The notes under the pieces are model-generated. The model searched no databases. It had not been told where the DNA came from and was given only the letters and a program-made list of their open reading frames with translations. This document shows, piece after piece, positions 44,961 through 53,436 of a stretch of 59,340 bases of DNA; within the stretch, counting starts at the first letter, position 1, and each line of letters starts with the position of its first letter. The stretch comes from DASPJL01 sp035628645. Lineage in GTDB: Bacteria; Bacteroidota; Bacteroidia; Cytophagales; Cyclobacteriaceae. The stretch is from positions 1 through 59,340 of the forward strand of contig DASPJL010000044.1 in NCBI GenBank assembly GCA_035628645.1, written 5' to 3'. A program made the position numbers and the translations under genes.

Positions 44961-45009
44961 AACTTGGCGCACTTTGCGAAAAAATCTTAGCGTCCTCTGC
45001 GTGAAATAT
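44961..45009. repeat. Dispersed filler repeat (CTTAGCGTCCTCTGCGTG)
   Basis: AACTTGGCGCACTTTGCGAA followed by CTTAGCGTCCTCTGCGTG. I recall close variants of this sentence-like repeat from intergenic DNA of Bacteroidota and other phyla. It occupies the gap between the suf terminator and the convergent gene at 45027. Confidence 0.4.
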
Positions 45010-45026
45010 TTACACTATACCTCAAA

Positions 45027-45917
45027 TCAAACGGAAAATGATTCCTCAGCTTTTTTATCTATTCCAAGTAGGAAAAATAAGCCAATTAAGGATGTACAGG
45101 CGGTGACCATAAAAAAGGAAAGCGTAAACGCAATTGAGGTGGTTTCATCTACATTTAAATATTTTGTTCCCCACAATAAGACCACCGCTTCACGTAAGCC
45201 CACCCCACCTATGGTTATAGGTAATACGCTGGCCACCGAGGCCACCATAAACAAAGCCAGATAGTCTGTAAAACCAGTATTTACAGAAAGTGATAACAAA
45301 AGAAAAAAAGCGCAAAGGACTTGTCCCAATTGCACAAACATAGCCTGGAGACCTGTTTGCAAAAAAATACCCAAAAATGCAGGAAATAAGATCTTAACTG
45401 CTAGATAATACACAGGAATCAAAAGAAGTAAGGCCAGGATCAATAAATAATTAAAATAAGGGATAGGAACAGATAAGGAAGAAAACAGGATTAAAATAAT
45501 AGCTATGAAAAGAAGAAAAACCATCCCGCTGGTTCTATCCAGAAATGTAGCCGTAACAATTGATTTTAATTTAATCCCGCTGAACTGATGCAGAAGGTAA
45601 ACTTTATACCCATCCCCTCCGATGGATCCCGGAAGGAAAAGATTATAAAACATTCCCACCCAATAAAGCCTTAAATTAAAATTTGTAGAAAGGTTGAGAT
45701 GTATCGCCTTAAAAAAATTATTCAACCGAAAAGCAGAGATCAACTTAGAAGCATTGAAAGTTAACAGCGCTAAAAACAAATAGAAGAAATCACCCTTTCT
45801 TATAGTCTCTACAAATTCATCAACGGCTATTTTTTTAAAAACAAAGTACAAAGCAGCAATCGTAAGAGAAAGCTTAATGATAAACTTTAAATAATTTTTT
45901 ATCCTGATGTCTTTCAA
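45027..45917 (-). CDS. Flippase-like membrane protein (LPG synthase TM region / UPF0104)
   Basis: 296 residues with about eight membrane segments. GMFYNLFLPGSIGGDGYKVY and VLPITIGGVGLREAVVLLWG are the two signature blocks of the lysylphosphatidylglycerol synthase transmembrane/AglD family. Function in bacteria lacking the synthetase domain is uncertain; a glycolipid transport or membrane-lipid role is assumed. Its ATG overlaps the stop of the GT39-type gene upstream (4 bp), so the two are translationally coupled. Confidence 0.85.
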   Translation of the reverse strand: MKDIRIKNYLKFIIKLSLTIAALYFVFKKIAVDEFVETIRKGDFFYLFLALLTFNASKLISAFRLNNFFKAIHLNLSTNFNLRLYWVGMFYNLFLPGSIGGDGYKVYLLHQFSGIKLKSIVTATFLDRTSGMVFLLFIAIILILFSSLSVPIPYFNYLLILALLLLIPVYYLAVKILFPAFLGIFLQTGLQAMFVQLGQVLCAFFLLLSLSVNTGFTDYLALFMVASVASVLPITIGGVGLREAVVLLWGTKYLNVDETTSIAFTLSFFMVTACTSLIGLFFLLGIDKKAEESFSV

Positions 45918-47500
45918 TAATCTAAAAACTTGATAAGTAAGCGTTCTTGTCTGGCAGAAGTGAATTTATAATAAACTTTGTACTTTTCATTTAAAAGCTG
46001 CGAATCCAATACAATAAAATAGTCCGTTAAGTTTTTCCTTCCTCTAAGCCCTACCACTTTTTCGATTTCTCTTTCCAAATAAAAAACAGAAGTGTGTGAC
46101 AAAGGAGCTCCATACATATAAACAGAAGAATTACCGATAATGCCAGCTATTCTTAATGCATCTTCTTTTTCAATTTGCGCTTGCTCCTCCATTTTGGCCC
46201 TTGAAGGAAGAACGGTAAAGTCAAACACAAACCTCATTACAACTAAAGTTAAAATAATATATAAAAGGTTGAAAGATCTGTTTTTTACAGATAAAAAGAA
46301 AATCACCGAAACGATCAACGTACTGATTATTGAAATGAGCGGAATATTTGCCAAACCTTTAAAATGAGGAATAAAAGAAAGCGCCAAACAAAGGAGAATA
46401 CAACAAGCAATAACCACCTTGCAAATCACATCAAATGCCTTTTTCCTTTTTTCGCTATCATTCATCAAGTAGAAATACAATAAGATAAGGATCAACAAAG
46501 GATAGAGCATATAGACATACCTTGCTCTGGATCCCGGAGAAGACCAGTATATCAACGAGTTGCTGAGAAAAATATAAAAACAGAATTCAATTAGCTTATT
46601 CCTTTTTATATCCTTAAACCAATTCTTTTTTATTGTAAAAATTAAAAACAACGAAGCAGGAAGAATATTTTTCAGTGTTTCAAGCGGAAATGCGACGAGA
46701 TGATTTAACAATGACATCAGGGACTTTTCAAGCAAGGTTCGTTCACTGGATTGTGACCACAAATCCTTGAAATAACCTGTTAATTCATTGTATTGAGCAT
46801 AAACAAAAAAATATCCTCCTACGATTGCCAGGTAAATAAAAATCCCCAGGAAGTGGTATGGAGAAAAAAGTTTTTTAAAATCTCTATTGTAAATAAAAAA
46901 GACAGGCAAGGAAATGGCTAGGAAAACCATGGAAGGAAATCCTTTTGTAAGCGTCCCCAGCGCACCTAAAAAATAAGTAATCGAGAAAAGTAAGCCAAAT
47001 TGCTTGTTCTGGTAGAAATGAAAGAGGGAGAAAAAACTTAAAAGGGTTATTAACGAATAAAATATATCAATTTCGGCCAGCACCGAGAAGTAGTAGTATA
47101 TATCAATAGATACTAAAAAAAGCAAACAGGCAAAGATCCCGAATTCTTTATTTACATACTTTTTCCCAATCCAAAATAGTGTAAGCCCCATTCCGACAAA
47201 GGAAAACACGGAGAAGAACCTTGTGGCAAATTCTGAATAATTTCCAAATAATTTATATGCAAATACGATGAACCAATTGTAAAGAGGAGGTTTTTTATAA
47301 TAATATTCTCCAAATTCAGTAGGCACAATATAGTTTTTGTTAAAAATCATTTCCAAGGCGATCAAGGCCCTCCGGGGTTCTTCCAGATAGAGTGGGTGAA
47401 GGCCCAGGTTAACAAAAAGTGAAATCAATAAAAGGCAAAAAATCAAACTGCTAAAGCGTATTTTACTTTTATTAAAATGATCGGAAGATAAATTCAACAT
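45914..47500 (-). CDS. GT39/ArnT-like membrane glycosyltransferase
   Basis: 528 residues, around 12 membrane segments. HPLYLEEPRRALIALEM at 33-49 holds the acidic first-loop motif (Glu-Glu here, usually Asp-Glu) and GEYYYKKPPLYNWFIVFAYK is the second GT-C signature of ArnT/PMT enzymes, which use polyprenyl-phosphate sugars. GSRARYVYMLYPLLIL occurs in the later segments. It may modify lipid A or another envelope glycan. It forms a two-gene unit with the flippase-like gene. Confidence 0.87.
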   Translation of the reverse strand: MLNLSSDHFNKSKIRFSSLIFCLLLISLFVNLGLHPLYLEEPRRALIALEMIFNKNYIVPTEFGEYYYKKPPLYNWFIVFAYKLFGNYSEFATRFFSVFSFVGMGLTLFWIGKKYVNKEFGIFACLLFLVSIDIYYYFSVLAEIDIFYSLITLLSFFSLFHFYQNKQFGLLFSITYFLGALGTLTKGFPSMVFLAISLPVFFIYNRDFKKLFSPYHFLGIFIYLAIVGGYFFVYAQYNELTGYFKDLWSQSSERTLLEKSLMSLLNHLVAFPLETLKNILPASLFLIFTIKKNWFKDIKRNKLIEFCFYIFLSNSLIYWSSPGSRARYVYMLYPLLILILLYFYLMNDSEKRKKAFDVICKVVIACCILLCLALSFIPHFKGLANIPLISIISTLIVSVIFFLSVKNRSFNLLYIILTLVVMRFVFDFTVLPSRAKMEEQAQIEKEDALRIAGIIGNSSVYMYGAPLSHTSVFYLEREIEKVVGLRGRKNLTDYFIVLDSQLLNEKYKVYYKFTSARQERLLIKFLDY

Positions 47501-47570
47501 TTGAATACTATTACTGCCCGAAAACTACTACTTTTTGCGCAGAGGCTGAAATGGCACGGAAATCATCGGA

Positions 47571-47678
47571 TTAAAAAAACAGCAATATAGCTGAAAATCC
47601 CACCATAAATATTCCGGGAAAAAATCTTGGAAGCTCATAAATAAATTCTGGTCGGAACAAAAAGGTGAAATGCTCCAT
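47571..47678 (-). CDS. Possible 35-residue membrane peptide
   Basis: An ATG-initiated frame 16 bp after the tamB stop codes for 35 residues with a hydrophobic C-terminal half (FFPGIFMVGFSAILLFF). It lies between tamB and the GT39-type gene, in the same direction. The evidence is only position, start codon and amphipathic-to-hydrophobic character; it could be chance in an AT-rich 194-bp gap. Confidence 0.3.
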   Translation of the reverse strand: MEHFTFLFRPEFIYELPRFFPGIFMVGFSAILLFF

Positions 47679-47694
47679 AAAATCAAATTACAGT

Positions 47695-50600
47695 CTAATC
47701 TTCCACATGAGGAAGGTAACTTTCATTAGATGTGGTTTTTATTTCTTCTTCCTTTATACCTTTGTTATTTATGCTTTGAGGAAGCAAGTCATCGTCTCGG
47801 GGTAGTTCCTCTTCTTCTTCAAGTTTCTTCTTCTTAAAGATATTCAGCTCATTAAACACATCAAAACTTTGGGTGTGCATTAAACTTAATCCTCCGGTGG
47901 TATTTGCCTGTTGATTAAGGTTGAGGGTATTGTAATTGTTCCTGTTGTATAGTTTTGCCCTGAAAACTCCATCTGGCGTCAGGTCATATTCAATGGTCCA
48001 TTCACCTGCTATACTTGCAAAATTCGTCTGATTTTGTTGGTTGGTGAATCCTCCTTCCCTTGTTACTTTAAGTCTTCCACCCCAAGCTGAATAAGAAATT
48101 CTGAGTTGAAAGGTATTCCAGGCGTCTGCATCCAGGCCATTTAGGTCCAGTTGGACATCCAGGTTTTCATCGTATTGAGAGGCCCAATAGCTTAATTGGT
48201 TCGACAATAATTCACTTACACTTCCGCCAGCATTAGCTTTTAGCCCGTCCCCGGCAGGGGGCTGCAATCGCCTTAAAATTAGCAAACTAAACACCTGGCG
48301 ATTTAGCTCCTGCTCATCCAGTTGAATATTATTTTCAAATGTTTGAATATCAGCAAATAAAGAAACAGGTGGATAATCCCCTCCTTGCAAAGTAATCTGG
48401 CTAGGATAATCTTCAAATTCAATTTCATAATCAATATCTGGAGATAAAAGATCTCCTTTTACAAAAAGTTGAACAATCACGGGATATGGTCTTCTGACTT
48501 GAGGGTCATTCTTAGGATTATAGCCTGTACCATCTGGCTTGTCCTCAATTGAGGAGATAATTGGAGCGTAAGACACCCGTTGTTCATACTCAGCACGGAT
48601 GTCGAGCAGAGCCTTATAAGGATCGCCATACCATGTAATGGTACTGCCCGGCAAAATGTCAAATTCTTTATTTATGATATTTGCCAGAGTGAAATTATAC
48701 CCACCGTCTCTTAACTCATAATTGCCAAACATGGAAAATTCACCCTTAGTATCTATTTCCATTTTGATCTGACCTTCTCCATATCCCCTGATAATATCAC
48801 CGGAACGCGCATCAAAAATCAGTTCACACATAGCATCAGGGGTTACATCCAGATTGAAGTCCAGTCTTATTCCCCTTAAATCGACTGTCTTTGTTCTTTC
48901 AATGGCTTTTGTAGTTGTGTCTCTTTTACTTACAAACCTGATGTATTCTTCTTCTTCTACCTTTGTATAACCTCCCAGTGGAACAAAAATCTTCGTGCCT
49001 TTATTGCTTCTGGCATTGGCCTTAATATCCAGATTGGTAAATGCGCCCAATATTTCAAAATTTCCTGTAACAATCGCTGTCCCATAAAACAGGTCATTTT
49101 CTTCAACCGATGTATTTAATACTTTGAAATTTTCAAGATCGCCGGTAAGGTAAACTACAAAGTTTTTAAAAGAGTCATAATAAATACCACCGTCAAGAAT
49201 TCCAGTATTGCCCGCGTCATCTTTGATTCTCAGTCGCTTTACGATAATCCCGTCTTCTGTTAAATAAATCCAATCATTAAAAGTATAGGCGGTATTAAGA
49301 TAGTTTACTGTAAGGGCACCGTTTTTTACAAATGCCTCACCCTGAAGCATCGGATTAGTCACTTTTCCGGTAATTTTAATGTCACCGGATGCAGTTCCGC
49401 CAATTTGGCTGATGATGTCTTTAATAAATGGCTCAAATAAAACAAGATCCATTTGAGTTAATTTCGCAGTGAAATTTAACGCACTATCGGCTTTATAAGG
49501 ATTATAATCACCTTTGGCTGATAGAATCTCTTTATTTCCTCTTTTAAGTTCAATGGATGATGAAACTACTCTTTTTATTTTATCCCAGGCTGAACCGATA
49601 TCGAAATCCCCTACATAAATTTCATCAAAGACCAGAGAATCTATAGTAAGCTTACTGTCAAGAATAAAATCATTATAAAAATCCTTAACACTTACAAATC
49701 CGTTGAGTTTGCCAATAATACTTTTATTAATCAATGGACTCAATACCAAAAGATCAAAGTTATGGGCGCTTACAATTGCGTTGGTAGCCAGGTCGCCTTC
49801 TACAGCGATTGCCTGAGATTCATTGTTCAGAGAAAAATTCTTAAACAGAATACTGTTTGGGGTGAAAGTAATTTTATTTTCGTCCTTTATGGTCCATACA
49901 TTGTCCAGCACTTTAATTAAAGAAGAAGTAAAATGAAGATTGGTAGAATCTTGAAGGAAATCAAAAATTCCGCTAAGATTTATCACATTTTCTACATTCC
50001 TTTCCTGAATGAAAGTATTAAACTCAATTTCTTTTTCGTCCCAGATTCCTTCAAAAGTAAAGTCTTTGGTTTCAAGAAAATTAGCCAGGCGCTGGTTTTT
50101 TGAATAAACATAGGCACTTGCCTGCACTGAGGAACTATCGGCTTTTTTAGAACTGGATATGTCTACTTCTATGTCTTCAAACTTGTAATTTTTATAATTT
50201 ATAGAATCTATATAAGTATTGAAGTTTAGAATAGAAGTGTAGCCATTTGAAAACCGTCCTTTTAAAATAACATTATCAGAAATAGAAACATCCTGAGTAA
50301 AAAGATGGATAATAGGATTAATCTCTTTAAAATGAAAATGATAATTCACTCCGTAATTTGAAAAGACCTCTCCCCTCTTTTCACTGTAATACTGCCCGGT
50401 TAATTTTTTGTTATTCAGAAAGTTCAGATAATACTCATGGAGCAGCTTAGGAACATCCTCGTAAATACTGGTAAAATTAAAATCCCCATCAGCGTTTATT
50501 TCTAAAGGGTTGGACCACAAATAGAATGTTCTTCTGGAAATATCTTTTTTAGAATCTATGTATAAAGAATCAATGGTAGCTTCGTTTTCCTTATGCCTGA

Positions 50601-52329
50601 CAAAAGTGTTTTTAAAAATGGCTGTCCCGACGATATTATCTAAGTCCTGCCCTTTAGTATTGATGTCTACATCTGAACTGACAATGGTAAATTCAGGAGT
50701 AATATTCAACGCTTTCAAAAATGCGGTATCTATTTCGGCTTTTAGGTTCAATTCTTCGAAGTTCTCTCTTAAGTCTATCTTTCCCAGTATTTTCATTACC
50801 AGGTTTGAATCTTTTATATTGAGCTTACCCTCGAAAAATTGATTTTTTAAAGTGGCATCGGTGGTAATATTTTTATAGTCATAACTAAATAATCCCAGGC
50901 GTGCGATTTTAGCATCCAATTTATAAGAAGCATTTTGAAGCTTAAATCCTTTACCTTCCAGGTGACCACTCATGCTTATTTGTTGAACCTCTCTCGAACT
51001 TCCGGTAATTTTTCCAAGGTCGAGGTTTCTGGTTATAAGGTTTCCCTTAAGAGAATCTGAATCCAATTTTAAGTTTACGTCAGATTTGATGTATCCTACA
51101 GGACTAAAAAATTCTCCGTTAGCTACAAAGTCATCAGGGAACCCTAGAAATTTCCCATGAAAAGATACCGTATTGATGCGGTCAAGCATTTTATTGGTTC
51201 TTTCCTCATTTACATATTGCGCGAGATCCTGAGTGTAAATCACGGAAGACCTCAGACTTAATTCAATAAATGTTTCGAAGAAGTCAGGCAGCCCGTCAAA
51301 TCGCACATTTCCTTTTAATGTACTTCCTGCCCGCCCAAACTTAAGATTGAAATCCTTTACACTAAACTGATTGACAATTCCTTTGGCCTTCCCCGATAAA
51401 ATCCAACGGTCATTGTATGGTTTAAGATCCGGGGCAAATAAAGCAAGGTCTTTTGTAGAAATATTTGCTTCGTGGAGATCAGCAGTTACTTTTACTTTAC
51501 TGTTAAACTCCCCCAAATCATTGACGTTTTTATATTCAAAAACCAGGGAATCCCTTAGTTCTGAAGAACCAATACTCGCCTTCAGCTTATGAAACTGCAT
51601 GGAGTGTTTGGTATATCTGAAGAAGGTAGTCAGTTGACGGACCGGTAAATTTACGTTGTCCTCTTTCCCCCTTAAATCTTTAACATCGATTTCAATGGTA
51701 TCCCGTATCAGTGTAAACCTTCCTACTTCAGAATAAATGCTGTCGATAGAAAAATGATTATGATCAAAACCATTATGGATCGTATCTTTTGCAAGGTCAG
51801 AATATTTAAAATAACAATTATTCAAATCCGCTCCGTCTATGGTAAATCTTACCGCTTTAGAAGGCTTTCTTGAAGTATCGGAAGAGGCAAACAATTTACC
51901 AATTGATTTGATAAAACTGTCAATGTTTAAATCCCTGGTTGTGGAATCCTTAATTAACCGTACTGCAAGTTTATTTAATTCAACCTGATCGAGATTAATT
52001 TCATTGTTTTGGAATATGGTTGACAATTCAAAATCTACCTTCAATTCATCTACTTCAATCATCCTGAATTTACCGGGATCCTGAACAGTTACTCCATATA
52101 AAAGCAGATGATCAAACCAGGCAATATTTACCCTGGTAATTTCAATCGGGAAATTGATCTTTTCTGATAGGTAAGAAGAAAGATTTTGAACTATTTTAGT
52201 TTGAACGGAAGGAATATTTATTAATCCTAATAAAAGAAGGAAAAGAAAAAAAACACTTAAAAAGCAATACATTAAGGTTTTTAATGCACGCCTTAAATAC
52301 GCTTTAAATATATTTTTTCTTTCTTCCAA
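47695..52329 (-). CDS. tamB: Translocation and assembly module protein TamB
   Basis: 1544 residues. One N-terminal membrane anchor (about 14-38, LMYCFLSVFFLFLLLLGLI) followed by a long beta-rich periplasmic region that should form the hydrophobic groove of bridge-like lipid transfer proteins. The C-terminal DUF490 domain is recognisable by ILPGSTITWYGDPYKALLDI, VQLFVKGDLLSPDIDYEIEF and the final VNELSYW-like helix region (SELLSNQLSYWASQ). It works in outer-membrane phospholipid transport and protein assembly. A C-terminal tail of ~100 residues after the DUF490 core is acidic and low in complexity. Divergent from tsaD. Confidence 0.93.
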   Translation of the reverse strand: MEERKNIFKAYLRRALKTLMYCFLSVFFLFLLLLGLINIPSVQTKIVQNLSSYLSEKINFPIEITRVNIAWFDHLLLYGVTVQDPGKFRMIEVDELKVDFELSTIFQNNEINLDQVELNKLAVRLIKDSTTRDLNIDSFIKSIGKLFASSDTSRKPSKAVRFTIDGADLNNCYFKYSDLAKDTIHNGFDHNHFSIDSIYSEVGRFTLIRDTIEIDVKDLRGKEDNVNLPVRQLTTFFRYTKHSMQFHKLKASIGSSELRDSLVFEYKNVNDLGEFNSKVKVTADLHEANISTKDLALFAPDLKPYNDRWILSGKAKGIVNQFSVKDFNLKFGRAGSTLKGNVRFDGLPDFFETFIELSLRSSVIYTQDLAQYVNEERTNKMLDRINTVSFHGKFLGFPDDFVANGEFFSPVGYIKSDVNLKLDSDSLKGNLITRNLDLGKITGSSREVQQISMSGHLEGKGFKLQNASYKLDAKIARLGLFSYDYKNITTDATLKNQFFEGKLNIKDSNLVMKILGKIDLRENFEELNLKAEIDTAFLKALNITPEFTIVSSDVDINTKGQDLDNIVGTAIFKNTFVRHKENEATIDSLYIDSKKDISRRTFYLWSNPLEINADGDFNFTSIYEDVPKLLHEYYLNFLNNKKLTGQYYSEKRGEVFSNYGVNYHFHFKEINPIIHLFTQDVSISDNVILKGRFSNGYTSILNFNTYIDSINYKNYKFEDIEVDISSSKKADSSSVQASAYVYSKNQRLANFLETKDFTFEGIWDEKEIEFNTFIQERNVENVINLSGIFDFLQDSTNLHFTSSLIKVLDNVWTIKDENKITFTPNSILFKNFSLNNESQAIAVEGDLATNAIVSAHNFDLLVLSPLINKSIIGKLNGFVSVKDFYNDFILDSKLTIDSLVFDEIYVGDFDIGSAWDKIKRVVSSSIELKRGNKEILSAKGDYNPYKADSALNFTAKLTQMDLVLFEPFIKDIISQIGGTASGDIKITGKVTNPMLQGEAFVKNGALTVNYLNTAYTFNDWIYLTEDGIIVKRLRIKDDAGNTGILDGGIYYDSFKNFVVYLTGDLENFKVLNTSVEENDLFYGTAIVTGNFEILGAFTNLDIKANARSNKGTKIFVPLGGYTKVEEEEYIRFVSKRDTTTKAIERTKTVDLRGIRLDFNLDVTPDAMCELIFDARSGDIIRGYGEGQIKMEIDTKGEFSMFGNYELRDGGYNFTLANIINKEFDILPGSTITWYGDPYKALLDIRAEYEQRVSYAPIISSIEDKPDGTGYNPKNDPQVRRPYPVIVQLFVKGDLLSPDIDYEIEFEDYPSQITLQGGDYPPVSLFADIQTFENNIQLDEQELNRQVFSLLILRRLQPPAGDGLKANAGGSVSELLSNQLSYWASQYDENLDVQLDLNGLDADAWNTFQLRISYSAWGGRLKVTREGGFTNQQNQTNFASIAGEWTIEYDLTPDGVFRAKLYNRNNYNTLNLNQQANTTGGLSLMHTQSFDVFNELNIFKKKKLEEEEELPRDDDLLPQSINNKGIKEEEIKTTSNESYLPHVED

Positions 52330-52413
52330 AATTTTCGAATATCTACAATACTAAATAAAGAGCGGAATATTGTTGATTCACTACTATTTTATCTATTCTT
52401 TAATCTTAAAGCT

Positions 52414-52421
52414 TAAATTTG
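52414..52421 (+). promoter_or_regulatory. -7 promoter box of tsaD (TAAATTTG)
   Basis: Exact TAnnTTTG match ending 6 bases before the tsaD ATG, which would put the transcription start at or next to the start codon. No -33 TTG at the standard distance. Confidence 0.35.
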
Positions 52422-52427
52422 CAGCAT

Positions 52428-53432
52428 ATGTCTGCAATTATCCTTGCTATTGAATCTTCCTGTGATGAAACTTCTGCCTCCGTTATCAGCGACGGCAAAG
52501 TTCTGAATAATATTATTGCCACCCAATCTATTCATCAAAAATATGGCGGCGTAGTTCCGGAACTTGCCTCGAGGGCACATCAGCAAAATATAACGAAAGT
52601 TGTACAAGAAGCCTTGCAAGAGGCCAATATACAAAAATCCTGCCTAAAAGCAGTGGCTTTTACAAGAGGCCCGGGTTTGTCAGGTCCTTTACTTGTGGGA
52701 GTTTCTTTTGCAAAAGCATTTGCACTGGGATTAAACCTTCCATTAATTGAAGTAAATCACATGGAGGCACATGTGCTGGCGCATTTTATTGATGACCCCA
52801 AACCGTCCTTTCCTTTCTTGTGCCTGACAGTAAGCGGCGGTCATACGCAAATCGTACTTGTAGAAGATTATCTTAAAATGAAAGTATTAGGGGAAACTCA
52901 GGACGATGCTGTCGGGGAAGCCTTCGATAAAGCAGCCAAACTTCTTGATTTACCTTACCCAGGTGGTCATTTAATCGATAAATACGCTTCGTCTGGAAAT
53001 CCCTCTGCTTTCAAATTTCCAAAAACAGAAATGCCCGGCCTTAAGTTTTCCTTTAGCGGAATCAAGACGGCTTTACTTTATTTTTTGAGGGATAATTCAT
53101 TAAAGGACCCTGACTTTGTTAAAAACAATTTTAATGACATTTGCGCCAGCTATCAGGATGCATTAATTATGATGCTTTTATCAAAGTTAAAAAAGGCAGC
53201 AAAAGAAACCGGAATCTCTCAAATCGCGATAGCAGGAGGAGTCTCCGCAAACAGCTATTTGAGAAAAAAGCTGGAAGAGTTTTCCTTGCAACACAAATGG
53301 AAAGTTTTTATTCCTGCTTTTGAATATTGCACAGACAATGCAGGAATGATTGCCATTGCCGCACACTTCAAATATTTGGAAGGACAGTTTGTAGGTCAGG
53401 ATGTTACTCCTGATCCGAGATTAAGAATTTAG
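52428..53432 (+). CDS. tsaD: tRNA N6-threonylcarbamoyladenosine synthase subunit TsaD
   Basis: 334 residues from the ATG at 52428, giving MSAIILAIESSCDETSASV, the standard N-terminus; an in-frame TTG three codons earlier is unlikely. Kae1/Qri7 family: metal-binding His pair in EVNHMEAHVLAH, ATP-binding VSGGHTQIVL, AVGEAFDKAAKLL, and FSFSGIKTALL; C-terminal CTDNAGMIAIAA. With TsaB and TsaE it transfers the threonylcarbamoyl group to A37 of ANN-decoding tRNAs. It ends 4 bp from the convergent gene at 53437. Confidence 0.97.
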   Translation: MSAIILAIESSCDETSASVISDGKVLNNIIATQSIHQKYGGVVPELASRAHQQNITKVVQEALQEANIQKSCLKAVAFTRGPGLSGPLLVGVSFAKAFALGLNLPLIEVNHMEAHVLAHFIDDPKPSFPFLCLTVSGGHTQIVLVEDYLKMKVLGETQDDAVGEAFDKAAKLLDLPYPGGHLIDKYASSGNPSAFKFPKTEMPGLKFSFSGIKTALLYFLRDNSLKDPDFVKNNFNDICASYQDALIMMLLSKLKKAAKETGISQIAIAGGVSANSYLRKKLEEFSLQHKWKVFIPAFEYCTDNAGMIAIAAHFKYLEGQFVGQDVTPDPRLRI

Positions 53433-53436
53433 AAAT

